This document shows, one piece after another, positions 26,003-39,071 of a stretch of 64,000 nucleotides of DNA; the first letter of the stretch is position 1, and each line of letters opens with the position of its first letter. The notes beneath the pieces were generated by a model that made no database searches, was not told the origin of the DNA, and saw only the letters and a list, made by a program, of their open reading frames with translations. This DNA comes from Anagrus nilaparvatae (lineage: Eukaryota > Arthropoda > Insecta > Hymenoptera > Mymaridae): positions 2,790,001 through 2,854,000 of the forward strand of contig JAKSXM010000132.1 of the NCBI GenBank assembly GCA_022575985.1. The letters are read 5' to 3'. The position numbers and the translations under genes were made by a program.

Positions 26003-27554
26003 CCCATGTAAAAAAGTAGGTACAGATAATATACAAATTGTATATAGCATTGTATACTAAAAAGCTGTATACAAAAATGATTCTATACAATTTATCAATT
26101 GTATACAATCTAATGAGATTTGCCAAAATAGAAAGAGATAAATTCGAAAAAGAAAAATAGAAAATAAAATAAAAATTTCTGCTCCAGCTACTTTCTTGTT
26201 TCTCGGCTCCAGGAATCCTATAGAAACCTAAAAATAAAAAAACGCATCTCTAATTTCAAATCTAAAATCTTCTTAGTAGTTTTAATTGCGCTTCTTTTTT
26301 TACAAAAATATTAAATTTTTTATCTTCTAATGATTAATTTTACAAAAGCTTCTTTTATTCATCACATATTTTCAATGACTTTTGTTCATAAATTGATTTC
26401 GAAACTAACTTATAAAAAAGTTCTTCCAAGTCTTAATTTGTGCACACAATTATTTTGTTTACTAATTTTTCCATTTAAATTCGTATTTATTTTTCAACAA
26501 TTTTTTTTCATAAATATAATATTTTTAGTTTTTGATCTTGAACTTCTAGGTTTTCTTATAAACACAATTAAATTAGGCTTCATTTTTTTCAGAAAAAATT
26601 TAATCACTCTTAAAAAAAATTAAAATCTGATAAAAATCTAATAAAAAAATAAATCTTTTGCAAAAATTATAGGTTAAAAAGTTTTATTTAGCGGCGCGTG
26701 ACCGGCTAGTTTGACTTCACGCGATCAACTAATTTTTTTTTGACAATTGTTTTTTAATGTCACCAAGCAACGCAATAAAATTATGTGTTTTTTTTTATTA
26801 ATTAAATTGTTGCTTGGTGACAAAAACAATTGTCAAAAAAAAATTAGTTGATCGCGTGAAGTCAAACTAGCCGGTCACGCGCCGCTAAATAAAACTTTTT
26901 AACCTATATTTTTGCAAAAGATTTATTTTTTTATAAGATTTTAATTTTTTTTAAGAGTGATTGAAATTTTTTCTGAAAAAATTGATGCCAACTTTAATTG
27001 TGTTTATAAGAAAACCTAGAAGTTCAAGATCAAAAACTAAATGTTATATTTATGAAAAAAAATGTTGAAAAATAAATACGAATTTTAAATTGAAAAATTA
27101 GTAAACAAAATAATTGTGTGCACAAATTAAGACTTGGAAGAACTTTTTCATAGGTGTGTTTTGAAATCAATCTGTGAAAAAAAGTCTTTGAAAATATGTT
27201 ATGAATAAAAGAAACTTTTTATAAGCATTGTAGAAGATAAAAAATTTAATGTAAAACTAATAAGAAGATTATACAGATTTGAAATTAAAAATATTGGAAA
27301 AATTGGAAAATATGAATGCGTTTTTTTAATTTTAGGTTTCTAGGATTCCTGGAGCCGTCAAATCTAGAGCCAGAGCGGAAAATTGCAGATTTTTATTTTC
27401 TATTTCTATTTTTCTAACTTCTCTTCCCATTTGGGAAAATCCCATTAGATTGTATATAATTGAAAATTGTATAGAATCATTTTTGTATACAGTTTTTCTG
27501 TATACAATGATGTATACAATTTGTATATTATCTGTACCAACTTTTTTACATGGG
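26003..27554. mobile_element. Long foldback (1.55-kb near-palindrome)
   Basis: The ends are CCCATGTAAAAAAGTAGGTA and TACCAACTTTTTTACATGGG. The two arms of about 770 bp pair along their whole length, meeting near 26785. The innermost parts are almost perfect: 'gcggcgcgtgaccggctagt' at 26691 against its reverse complement at about 26885, and 'tcaccaagcaacg'/'gttgcttggtga' at the centre. No transposase. The open frame at 26330-26623 is an arm artefact. Confidence 0.85.
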
Positions 27555-27559
27555 TTTAA

Positions 27560-28770
27560 AATCCAATAAAATTGTTTCTATGAAAAATCCTCAAAAATTT
27601 AAAAATCAGACTGAAATTCACTCTGTAAATAGTACAATTCATGATAAATTATAATTTTATTAAAAAATTTTTATTATTGTGCTTTAAACCGATTATTTCT
27701 TGAGGTATAAAAAAGTATTTTTATGCTTTTGTGAATAAATACGCCGGTCATATCTTAAACTAAAATAGCATCTAAAACATTAATTTAAAGTTAAATAGCT
27801 GTTGTTACATCTAAAATTAAGTGAAATACAAACTTTAAAAAAAAGAAAATAAAAATCCATGCACTTATTATGCTTAAAACACCAAGTTCTTAATAGGAAC
27901 GGTAAAGGCTTTTTAGGGGAACGATAAAGGATTTTTTGTCATATTTTAGCCACAAATTTTTTTTTTTAATTTTTTTAATTTTTATGGTGTATGGTCAACA
28001 ACTTTTTGAAATACAAACTTTGATACAAAAAAATTTGTGAATTCTTACTTCAATCGGTATATACGACCACGTGACACTATTTTTGCAAAAAAAATGAAAA
28101 TGAACGATATATATGATTGTATCTTAGGAAAAATTTTTTTGTAATCACTTTAGCAAAAAAAACCTAATTTAGTAGATTAATAAATTTTATTCTCATTCAA
28201 TATTTTCACATTCTAACGTTTTGATAAAAAACTTGATTTTCAAATTTATAACCAATCTCCATAAAACATGTTTTGTTTTGAATTATCCTTTTTATAATCC
28301 CGAGGTACTTAACAGATATCTTAATAGCTAAAAGCATGCTATTTCATATTTGATATTCTTAAAAAAAACATTTAGACTCATTAAAAATTAAAAATACGTT
28401 CAAATTTAATAATTTTTTAAGATAAATAAAAGTTTATATTATTAAAAGTATTTATAGTATAAAAATATATTATCGTTTTTATAGAAACTTAAATTCTCTT
28501 ATATATGAAATTCATGCTATATACACAAATATTAAGAAAATATATTTTATAAGAAAAAATAAAGATAAAATTTCATTATTATTATTATTATTATTACTAG
28601 CTTATATTATAGTCCGTAAAATAACATTCTATATGGGAATGTTCAGCTTAAATTTGAATTTTTTTTTGTTGAAAGTTTTAATTTTTTTTATTATTTTGTT
28701 GGAATTTTTGATTCATATTACATTTTCTCAAATTTTTATATTTCTTTACTTTCTTTATTTTTAATAAGCT
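27560..28770. other. AT-rich non-coding
   Basis: No gene seen. Contains an (ATT)n microsatellite at 28571-28596. Confidence 0.4.
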
Positions 28771-28773
28771 CAC

Positions 28774-29771
28774 AAGGGGAGTTCAATACATTTGGAACAC
28801 CAAATTACACTAAATGGTTATGGATGAGTTTTTTATGTTGAAAAAACATGCCGACTACCCTCGGCTCATTCCAATGGGCCTTCTGGGCCTTGAAAAACGG
28901 GGCTCAATGTTAAAAAATAGGATTTTGTGGTAATTTTCAATGAAACGCCAAAACCTCGCACGTTAACCAAAACTCTTCTGGTTGGTCTCATTTTTTTAGT
29001 ATAAGTATCAATTTTCATACACCAAAAACCGCAATTTATTATTACTAATTCTCTCATCACTATAGCTATTTAACCAAACGGTCGTTTTTGGCTAAAAATG
29101 ACCAGTATTTAAAATGCTGCCAAATTTGTAATTTCTGATGAAAATGGGTTTTATAGGTCTGAAAAAATTTGTACAAGCTTTAAGTTTCCAAAACTTCCTT
29201 ACTTTACCTTTTTCAATTATTTGTTAACCAGATATGATAATTTGAAGTCACAGTCCTAATTTTACGATTTTTTAAAAAAGCTCATTTTTAATGTTAACTT
29301 TGAAGAACCATTTCTTAAAAACGAATCAAGGAAATGAGACAAGTAAAAATTTTTTGGAAATTTAAAGCTTGTACAAATTTTTTCAGACCTATAAAACCCA
29401 TTTTCGTCAGAAATTACAAATTTGGCAGCATTTTAAAAACTAGTCATTTTTAGCCAAAAATGACCGTTTGGTTAAATGGCTATAGAGATGAGAGAATTAT
29501 TAATAATAAATTGCGGTTTTTGGTGTATGAAAGTTGATACTTAAACCAAAAAAATGAGACCAACCAGTAGAGTTTTGGTTAAAGTGCGAGGTTTTGGCGT
29601 TTCATTGAAAATTACCAAAAAATCCTATTTTTTAACATTGAGCCCCGCGTTTCTAAGCTTAGAAGGCTCATTGCAATGAACGGAGGGTAGTCGGCATGTT
29701 TTTTCAACGTAACAAACTCATTCGTAACCATTTGGTGTAATTTGGTGTTCCAAATGTATTGAACTCCCCTT
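28774..29771. mobile_element. Foldback element, 1.0-kb near-palindrome
   Basis: The ends are AAGGGGAGTTCAATACATTT and AAATGTATTGAACTCCCCTT. The arms of about 495 bp pair closely ('aaaaaacatgccgactaccc' against its complement near 29690) and meet near 29270. No convincing target-site duplication. The 64-codon frame at 28866-29060 lies in one arm. Confidence 0.85.
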
Positions 29772-29879
29772 GCCAGTTAAATATCTAAAACCCACATCCT
29801 GAAAATTGATAATATAAAAAATACCCTGCCAACTAGCTGGCACTAAGGTTCCTCAAACAATGAGAAAAAACTTTTCCAA

Positions 29880-31169
29880 TTTTGAGAAATAAATTTTGGA
29901 AAAATTCGGTATCAAATCCAAAAAATTACTATAAATGAACTGTCTAAAACTAGTATTCTCATAGAAATAAATTAGGTACTACATCCAAAAAGAAAAAAAA
30001 ATTTTGTGTTTTTTGTATTTTTTTGTGAAAAAAAATTTAGGAAAAAAATTTGTAAAAAATTAAGTATCAGATTCGAGATATCGAGTAAAAACTATACTTT
30101 CAAATATAAGTACTTTCGTAGAAATAAATGAGGTATTACATCCAAATTAATAAAAAAAAAAAAGTACCTAGAGCTTTTTTGATAAAAAAATTTTTGAAAA
30201 AAAAATTAGGTCTTAATTTCATAACGGTTGTGAAATATCGCCTGTCGCAATATTTTCAGATATTAGTACTTTCATGGAATTAAATGAGGTATTACACTAA
30301 AAAAAAAAAATATTGCAAGTTTTTTATTTTTTTTGTTTTCTTAATTTTGAGAAAAAATTTTTAAAAAAATTCGGTATCAGATCCAAAAAATGACTATAAA
30401 CAAACTTTCTAAAATTAGTACTTTCATAGAAATAAATTAGGTACTACGTCCAAAAAGAAAAAAAAAATTTTTGTTTTTTGTATTTTTTCGTGAAAAAAAT
30501 TTTGGGAAAAAAATTTTCAAATAATTAAGTATCAGATTCGAGTAAAACCCATACTTTCAAATATAAGTACTTTCATGGAAATAAATGAGATATTATACAT
30601 CCAAATTAAAAAAAAAAAAAGTATTTTGAGATTTTTTGATGAAAAAATTTTTGGAAAAAAAAATTAGGTCTTAATTCGATAAAGGTTGTGAAGTTTCACC
30701 CGTTACAATATTTTCTGATATTAGTACTTTCATGGAATCAAATGAGGTATTACACCCAAAAAAAGAAAAAATATTGCAGTTTTTTTAGTTTATTTGTTTT
30801 TTTAATTTTTAGAAAAAATTTTTGAAAAATCGGTATTAGATCCAAAAAATTACTATAAACAAACTTTCTAAAACTAGTACTTTCATAGAAATAAATTAAG
30901 TACTACGTCCAAAAAGAAAAAAAAAATTGTTGTTTTTAGTATTTTTTCGTGAAAAAAATTTTGGGAAAAAAATTTTCAAAAAATTAAGTATCAGTTTCGA
31001 GATATAAAGTAAAAACCATACTTTCAAATATAAGTACTTTCGTGGAAATAAATGAGGTATTACATCCAAATTAAAAAAAAAAAAAAGTACCTCGAGCTTT
31101 TTTGATAAAAAAATTTTTGAAAAAAAAATTAGGTCTTAACTCCGTAATGTTTGTGAAGTATCACCAATT

Positions 31170-31202
<33 letters not shown>
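29880..31202 (+). repeat. Higher-order tandem array ending in a (CA)n microsatellite
   Basis: Recurrent blocks appear several times: 'tagtactttcatagaaataaatt.ggtactac.tccaaaaag', 'ttttttgtattttttcgtgaaaa', 'aagtatcagattcgagatat' and 'aggtcttaa'. They form a larger unit of roughly 500 bp (compare 29880, 30360 and 30825). The array ends with a 30-bp (CA)n run at 31173-31202. The same family is present in reverse orientation at 55870-56770. Confidence 0.75.
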
Positions 31203-31205
<3 letters not shown>

Positions 31206-31661
31206 TTACTTTTTTTAAAAACCGGTTTTTTAGCTTCCTGGGGTCTCAAAACGTGCTTATATGCCAAAAAATCAAAAATCGAAATTTGACCTATCACATC
31301 TTATTCACTCACAATATTCACAAAAAATGATATTTTTTGTATTTTTCAAAATTAATGGATAGAAATTAGCATCAAATGAAAACAGTTTATTTTTGTTCTT
31401 TGTATTTTTTCTGTTGTAAATTATGAAAGTGAGCAACACTACAATTTTTTACGGTGTCGATAAAGACAATTACCCAAAAAAAGTGGTAAAAACTAAATTT
31501 TTGATGAATTTTTAATAGGCTGATCCACTATTTTAAAAATATTTCCGTTTCAGGTAAAAAAGGAAAAATTTTCATTGTTAACTAGAAAATAAACTTTATG
31601 TGTTATAGGGTTGAATTAAAAGTACATCCTAACCTCAAAAAGTCTAATTGTGTCCTATGTA

Positions 31662-31906
31662 ACATGGAACATGTTTATAGGCAGGGGGTACTTCAAGCAT
31701 GTCATTTTGGGGGGGGGGGGGGTCAAATGGACTTAGAATAATTTCGATTTAGGGACTTAGGATTAATTATAAAGGGTTCTAGAATAATAAGGATTTTAAG
31801 AGCTTAAATTTATATAAATGCCAATCAGTATCCTAAAATACTATTTGTTTAATGGGTACAAAATACTAGTGGTGGTTTAAAGTATAAATTTAAACATGTT
31901 CCATGT
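31662..31906. mobile_element. Short element bounded by inverted ACATGGAACATGT, copy 2
   Basis: The ends ACATGGAACATGT (31662-31674) and ACATGTTCCATGT (31894-31906) are perfect inverted repeats. The interior has a 14-G run and the 'caaatggacttagaataatt' core shared with 20483-20851. Confidence 0.6.
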
Positions 31907-31909
31907 TTT

Positions 31910-33340
31910 TTGTTTGTGAGTTCAAAAACCGGTTGTATTTTTTAAAATTAGTGAAAATATATATTTTAATGTTGGAATTATGGGATTCAAGTTTCAAGAA
32001 AAATTTAAAAAAAAAAATTTTAATTAAAAAGAAAAATTATGATTTTTGACGAAAAAATGGCGGTATTTTGGAATGGAACCATTTTATGCAAAAACGTCCT
32101 GGAGGAATTTTTTTCTAAATCACTAGGTTTTTTTATATGCTTTATGACTTAGGTGATGTATGAAAGTGAACCTTAAATTTTAATTTAAGATAGGAGAATC
32201 TTAAGATTTTTAAAACAGTTAATTTACAGCTGGCAATTAAAAATCTAGTCAACCTGACATCAGATTTGAAATTAGTGACCTCAAAAACATACATTAAGAA
32301 TAAAAGCAAATAATTTTTGAAAAGCTTTTAAAACATTTTTGCTATAACGTAGCTTTGGAGCTGTCAGCGAAAGTTGAGACTTTGAAGCTATGTGTTCGTG
32401 AAAATTTTAGTTCAGAATGATGAAATCCACAAGATATAAAAAATGCAGCCAATTTGACCCAAACTCCAAAGCCTACCTTTTGTGCGGAATATTTAAATAA
32501 TTTAAAATTATATTAATTATATTAACAGGAGCCCGATATTTTATTGATATAAATCACTGAAATGCAGGAATATTTAATATATTATATAAAAATACATTGA
32601 AATATAATAATAAAATTTATATAAAATTCATGTATGATAAAGTGATAAACTCGTATTAAAGTAGTCAATAGAACATTCTATAAAATAGTTTAAGCTCCAA
32701 GTTTAAGCTTACTCATAAATTCACTTTCATACAGTCCTCTATATAAATATATTCTCTCTTATCTCATAACTACCAATGCTAAACCATAAACTTTTACTTG
32801 GGATTTTCTATATTTTTGCATACTTTTTTTTTTCCCTTATAACACAGAAAAAAAGAAAATTTTTTTTTTATTTGAATTTATTAAAATCATTTTTTACATT
32901 AATGTTAAAACTTTTTCAAGAGGTAATTAATTAACATTATTTTATTCAAATTAATAATGTAGATTATTATCAAGTTGTTTTTTTTAATGTATGAAAAATA
33001 TACGTAATAAATTAGTTGTAATTAAAATTTATAACTTTAGTAATTTATTAATTCAAAGTTGTATATATAAAACTTTTTTTTATTGAGTACCAAACTTTTA
33101 TTTTTCTGTATTGATTTATTATTTTTAAATATTTTTATAAATTGAATTATTAACAGATTAACTTTTTTCAGATTTCAATAATAAACAAAAAAAAAATAAA
33201 GTAAACTATACCATTGAATAGTTTTATTCCCATTCTTATATTATAACAGTATCATTTTTATGGTACTATTTTCTTTTTTTTATTATTATGTTTTTTTGTT
33301 TTTTACTGTATTTATATGTATATGGATGATTCTTTTGATA
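31910..33340. other. Gene-poor interval
   Basis: No gene accepted. An open run at 32230-32310 after 'aatttacag' reads LAIKNLVNLTSDLKLVTSKT but ends in a stop with no donor. It lies in what looks like repeat DNA (32030-32470). Confidence 0.4.
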
Positions 33341-33344
33341 CATA

Positions 33345-33759
33345 CACTGTAAAAAGTAACTTTCTTAGATTAACAAAAAAAATATAATTTTTTCAAAAAA
33401 TTAGTAAATTTTCAAAAAAATTAGTAAATATTCGAAAAAAATCGTAAATCTACTTTTAGTATATTACCAAAAAATTCGAGAATTCTCTATTTTTTTTGTG
33501 CATTTACAAAAAAAGTTGTAAATTCACAACTATATTTCATAAATTTACAACAATTTTTTGTAAAGTTTTGAAAAAAAATTGTAAATTATAAGTTTTTCTT
33601 GCGAATAATTCACAAGAAATCGAGAATTTTTTGGTAATATACTAGATTTAGTAGATTTACAATTTTTTTCGAATATTTGCTAATTTTTTTGAAAATTTAC
33701 TAATTTTTCGAAAACATTCTATTTCTTATATTAATCTAAGAAAGTTACTTTTTACAGTG
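33345..33759. mobile_element. TA-flanked foldback MITE (CACTGTAAAAAGTAACTT family), copy 1
   Basis: Near-palindromic 415 bp. The ends CACTGTAAAAAGTAACTTTC and GAAAGTTACTTTTTACAGTG lie between TA dinucleotides (33343-33344, 33760-33761). The arms share 'cttagattaa.aaaaa', 'aaaattagtaaattttcaaa' and 'tcgagaattct' blocks. TA duplication is the mark of Tc1/mariner-type transposition. Non-coding. Confidence 0.85.
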
Positions 33760-34484
33760 TAGCCAAACTATTTGTTTTATTGATATAGAGGGGCCATATA
33801 TCCAGCAGGGGGCTGGAGCTATGACTAAAATGTGAAAGTTTTTCCACGAGCATAAGTTTGATCTCGCCTCGCTTTATTTTTGGTAGAATTCATAAAATCA
33901 ATTTCTCATTATTGCCTCATCGTACACGAGTAAGTGACCTACACTACTTCGCTTGATATTTCACACAGAGTATTTAATTTTTACGATCTTCATCACATGA
34001 CTTAAAAAGCATAATATCACATCAAAAATTTTTTTTTAGATCTTTGGCTTGAATATCTTATAGTAATAAGATTATACTAACCTGTAATACTTTTAAAATT
34101 TTAAAATTTTAATTTTGATTTTGAAAGCAACCTAACCGACTAATTAGTATTCCATACCTCACTATAGATCTAATTAGATTCAGTAACACAATTATATAAA
34201 AAAATTTTTTTTTGAGCAGTTGTTATTTCAGTTAAGAATTATTCACTGTACGATAAACTGTATTTAAAAATAGCCATTCCCTTGGTATTAAAGTTACTTT
34301 CGTACTTACCTTGGATTAACAAGAATCTCTCATATATTTATATATAATTATACTATATATTTATTCTTTTTTTTTATAAAAATTCAATTTCAAATTTAAG
34401 CTGTTTAACGGTTATAAAATAGTCATCTTATATTTCATTCTTTTTTTCAGAGAATAAAATTCTTTTTATTTATACATGGGCTAT

Positions 34485-34936
34485 TCTCTCTCAAGCTAAC
34501 CAACTCTTTCTGACTAAAAATGGAGACAACGCAAAAGGATTTTGACTGCCTTAAATTGACGGAAAAAAGGTCTAGTTTTTTTTCTCATTGGTCTTTCCAA
34601 CTATGTATGTACAAAGCCTATTTTAGGCGCTGAGCGGCGGGAGGTTGAAATTTAAAAATCAGAAAAATCGAAATGAAAGTAGATTATACGGATGATCTTG
34701 CTTTCTTCTTTTAATAAATAACAACTATTGAAACAAAAAAATTTTTTAAATTTACTATCAACTTACTTTCATTTTAATGTTTTTAATTTTGAAACTGCCA
34801 CCGCTCTACGACTATAATAGGCACCTTCGATTTACAGAGTTAAAAATACTAATGAGAAAAAAATACAAGACCCTTTTCCTGCTAATTTAAGATTTACAGT
34901 TTTACACAAAGGGAGGTGGCTGGTTTGAGAAAGAAT
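34485..34936. mobile_element. Foldback element, about 450 bp
   Basis: The left arm ('tctctcaagctaacca', 'aaaaggtctagttttttttctcatt', 'cctattttaggcgctgagcggcggga') is matched in reverse by 'ctgccaccgctctacgactataataggc', 'aatgagaaaaaaatacaagaccctttt' and 'ggtggctggtttgaga'. The arms are substantially diverged. Confidence 0.7.
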
Positions 34937-34939
34937 CAG

Positions 34940-35212
34940 CCAGATGTGAATATTTTGTTTAATACCTTTTGGATTTTCTCATTTTAATAAATTCTAGTGT
35001 TATGTTTATATATATATATTATATATTAACCTGAAAAATATTTTAAAAAATAATGTTACAAAAGATAACTATAAGAAAATATTATAAGATACTTTTAAAA
35101 TTGACATTAATTACTCAAAACTTTGGAAAATGACTTTTATTGGTATAAATAATACCATTATTCTTGACAATAAAACCTAAAAACTATTGACTTTGAAGTT
35201 AATTACCTGACT

Positions 35213-35247
<35 letters not shown>

Positions 35248-35508
35248 TAAAATTTATATATGTTTGAGAAATTCTATTGTTATGAACAATGTCTTAAAAC
35301 CGCTCCACCTGGTTTAATATCTCATTTCCAATGTCATTTAATAGTTTACTCTGATGTGTTCCATAACATGAGAAGTTGAAGCTCAATAAACTTCTGTTAT
35401 AACTTATATATATATACGTATAGAATATAAGAAGAACCACAAGATAGTAAATTACACAAGTGGTTTTCTAAACTTTCTAAAGCCTTCAAGCTATATAATG
35501 ACACAATT

Positions 35509-35548
<40 letters not shown>

Positions 35549-36120
35549 GTCTGTAATAAAAATGTTATACTAATATATTATTTATGGTATAAATATTTTA
35601 TTATGTTGTTTTATATTTTAAATGTATTATTTTAATAACTGAATTTTGTAGTTTTTTAGATGTAATTATAATTTTTAACTCTGTCGCAGTGTCCAGAATT
35701 TTTTAATTTTATCCAAAACTAATAATAACTATCAGTATTTTGCTGTTATCAAATTTTGAGTAAAATATTCTGTGATTAATTATTTTTTTTCAGCAAAAAT
35801 TTTATTAGCAGTGTTAATATAATTATAGTGAAAGACCCCAGAATATGACATAATTTTTAAATTTTTAACATGGGAAAATTCTGGATATTTTTAATTAACT
35901 TTACAAAATCCTTAGAAAAAATGATAGCTATAAATATTAACAGTTTTAATAAGAATTATGTAATAAGAATCATGGAAAAACTGAAATTTTTTTAAGGAAA
36001 TTTTCCAGATTGCTTTTAAATTTTTAAATCAGTAATTTTCATTATAGTTGCTTAAATAATCATAAAAATGTAAAAAACGACTATTTTCAGCGAATTTCAA
36101 ACAAAACAACTTAACTACGT
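34940..36120. other. AT-rich DNA with microsatellites
   Basis: (AT)n runs lie at 35012-35025 and 35214-35248, and an (ATA)n run at 35518-35547. No gene. Confidence 0.5.
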
Positions 36121-36543
36121 TAAATACTATGCTATGAAAACAAGCTTTATCTAAATTTTGATAAAATGGGTGTCGTATCTTGGATAGTAAAATTTTAATT
36201 TTATCGAATAAAATATTTTTTAATTTTAATTCTAAGAATTTTTTAATAACAAAACCAAAATAAAACTTTTCAAAAAATTAAATAAGATGTTTAAATCATT
36301 TAATTAGGTTTTCATAATGAACTTGATAATAAAATACTCAGAATTTTAATAATTTAGGTAAATGCGTAGATTTTAAATTTTAAATGAATTTTTTAAAATA
36401 TCTCTTCTTTTTTTTCCTTTTTTTTAATGAATTTTAAACCTTCTTTTTTTTTAATTTTTACATTACTATTAAGTAATACAAAAAAACATTTTATTTTTAT
36501 TTTCCAAATTTTGTACATTTAGCCTATTGTGTTTATCCGAAAC

Positions 36544-37177
36544 TAGGGATGGGCATATAGATGAAAGGGGGTATCCGATAATTTTTATACAGGCGATAAT
36601 TTGAATGTATTCATCGCTTTTTTTGCGTGAAGCGATAGAATAACTATCGCCTATCGTGAATTTTGCGATCGTCAATATTGTGTATCGCTTAAAATTGGTC
36701 TTTTTTTTTAGTTTTAAATTATCCAAAAGATGTCTAATAACCTATTAGCAATAAAAAAAATTGATGCACTCCACTTGTAATCATTAATTAGAAAAACTCA
36801 TGTTAAAATGAAAAACTAAATGAAAATGTGACCGTGCCTAAAACGAAAAAGCCTTCGCTTTGTTATAATAATAAGTGCGATTTTTTTTTCATTTTTAGCT
36901 TTATTTTTTAACTATAAAGTTTTATAACGTTATTGGTATAATGTTTTTTTTACAAAGAATCAAATAGTTGTCAGTTAAGTAGCAGAATACGATGCTGGTT
37001 ATGTAGGGAATGTCAGATGATTAAAATTTTGGCTGAATTTTTAATTTTTTGATTGTAATATTGCGGTGGTCGAGAGCATAGGTCGAGAGTCAATACTTAT
37101 TCTATAGCAAAAAAGCGATAAAAATTTTGATATTATCGATATAGACTATTCCTGCGATAAGAATATGCCTGTCCCTG
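36544..37177. mobile_element. hAT-type non-autonomous element with 8-bp target-site duplication
   Basis: The ends TAGGGATGGGCATA and TATGCCTGTCCCTG are typical hAT termini. The flanking octamers TCCGAAAC (36536-36543) and TCCAAAAC (37178-37185) match at 7 of 8 positions, the hAT duplication length. It is 634 bp long and has no transposase. The interior is rich in 'gcgatag'/'ctatcgc' motifs in both orientations. Confidence 0.8.
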
Positions 37178-37189
37178 TCCAAAACAAAA

Positions 37190-37620
37190 AAAATAAAAAA
37201 ACATTATATTCTCTAGTGACTTCTTAAGTGCTTGAACCAACATTTAGCAAAAAATTCGAAAAAATGACCATTTGGTGCACCAAAAATAATAATTATTGGT
37301 TTTAAAGTCCAAAAATTCACCCAAAATGGTCAATAAAAAGTTATCTGTTGCACTTTTTCCTGATACTGTTGGTTCAAGCACTTGGCACTATAATAACAAA
37401 GAAAAGGCACTAAGATTTAGGTCTATAGCTTAATTAGTTTTTGAGTTAAAATAGTAACCAATTTCAAAAAGTAATTTTGAGAAAAACACGTTTAAAATTT
37501 TTAAACGCTATGTTTTCCTGTTGACTACATCTCATAAAATTTAAAATATCTCAAAAACATATTTTTTTATTGGAATCTTTTTAACCAAGAAAATCAAAAA
37601 AGCAGAAAATGCGTAAGAAA
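37190..37620. repeat. Relative of the interior of the 9845-10570 MITE
   Basis: Shared blocks include 'gaaccaacatttagcaaaaaat', 'gaccatttggtgcaccaaaaa', 'actgttggttcaagca', 'tttttgagtt' and 'gagaaaaacacgtttaaa'. The terminal GGCCACTGTCTC repeats are not seen here, so this is truncated. Confidence 0.6.
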
Positions 37621-38174
37621 TTTTTAAAAACGAAAAGTGTTCCTTAAACAAGAATAATGTTTTTAAATTTGAAAAGCAAAATTCATGAAATAACCCCTAC
37701 ATTCTATGTCAACTTTTTAAAACTGGACAGTTGGTTATGTATTCATACAGGTAAATACTATATAGTATGAAAACAAGCTTTATCTAAATTTTGATAAGAT
37801 TTTTGTGGGTGTCTATCTACTTGATTTTTAAAGTTAAAGATAGTAAATATTTAATTTTATCGAATAAAATTTTAATTCTAATAATTTTTTAATAACAAAA
37901 ACAGAACTAAACTTTTCAAAACATTACATCAGATATTATGTAAATCACTTAATTAGGTTTTCATAATGAACTTGATAATAAAATACTCAGAATTAATAAT
38001 TTAGGTAAATGCGTCGTTTTTAAAAATTTTATGAATGAATTTTTTAAAGCATTTAAAAATTAAACAAGAATAATATTTTTAAATTTAAAAGGCAAAATTC
38101 ATGAAATAACCACTACATGCTAGGTCAGCTTTTTAAAACTGGACAGTTGGTTAAGGGGGTTTCATACAGAAAAA

Positions 38175-39065
38175 ATATGAGAATCCTGTTTGGATCTAAT
38201 GTTGCTAGAGCTACAACTAAGCTTTTATTTCGTAAATATGAATAATGGATAAACTAATACTAATCGCTAAATTGCATGGTTTAATCCCGGTCCTAGCAAA
38301 TTTTAAATATTAAAATATTTTAAATATTTAAAATCTTAATTAAAATATTTTGTTTAATATTATAAAAATAAAACATGTTGATGCGAGCTATTGAACTCTA
38401 TAGATGGGCAACGATGTAGAAAATGCTGCATGGTTCTACTCTATGTTATGCTAGTAGGCGTTTTTCTAGGAGTTTTTGCACCTGAATTAAATAATAGCGT
38501 TATTAATGCGGAATGGTAAGCATATCTCCTACAAAAACTTGGATTTCAGACCACAATGGCCAATTTTAATTTTGGGAGGCCATTCCAATCCTGCTAATGT
38601 AAACTCCTCCAATTTGCTTTTCTAATCCTACAGCTTTACTTTTAGGGAAAGTATTATAATATAAACGCCAACTTCCGAGTAGAAAAAAATGCGGTTTTGA
38701 GCTGCATGTATGTGTAAATTAGGGATAAACAAAGAAATGGAACCCTGGGAAACTTAATGATGCTTAAATTGGCCGGACCCTCATACTTTTGACCTATATC
38801 AATTGGCCTAAATTTCGATAGATTAACCTCGTAACTAAAATATATTTTATGAATTTCGCCTCATAAATTCAAAGTCGTATGATCTAAACTGAAGAAAATT
38901 ATACTTTGTATTAAATGTATTTCTCAGAAACTAAAAAAAAGCCGTTATCAACTTTCTATTCATTAATTGATAATTTTACTATATTAGAGAATATTGTTTA
39001 ATTATACAGAATTAAATAAATAAAAAATTAAATATTTGCTCAGTTGGATAATATTTAATATTCTC
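38175..39065. other. Non-coding, upstream of phospholipase A2
   Basis: Moderately less AT-rich from 38390 to 38760. No open frame or family that I can name. Confidence 0.4.
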
Positions 39066-39071
39066 GCATGC

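Larger units (their letters stand above)
36128..38170 (+). repeat. Direct duplication flanking a hAT-type element
   Basis: 36128-36370 ('atgaaaacaagctttatctaaattttgata' through 'ttcataatgaacttgataataaaatactcagaatt') recurs at 37757-38015. A second block, 'attcatgaaataac..ctac...aactggacagttggtta', occurs at 37680-37735 and 38095-38152. The hAT-type element lies between the copies of the first block. Confidence 0.7.

Noticed and set aside
32231..32310. Possible exon LAIKNLVNLTSDLKLVTSKT
   Set aside because: Good acceptor, but it runs into a stop with no donor and sits in repeat-like DNA.
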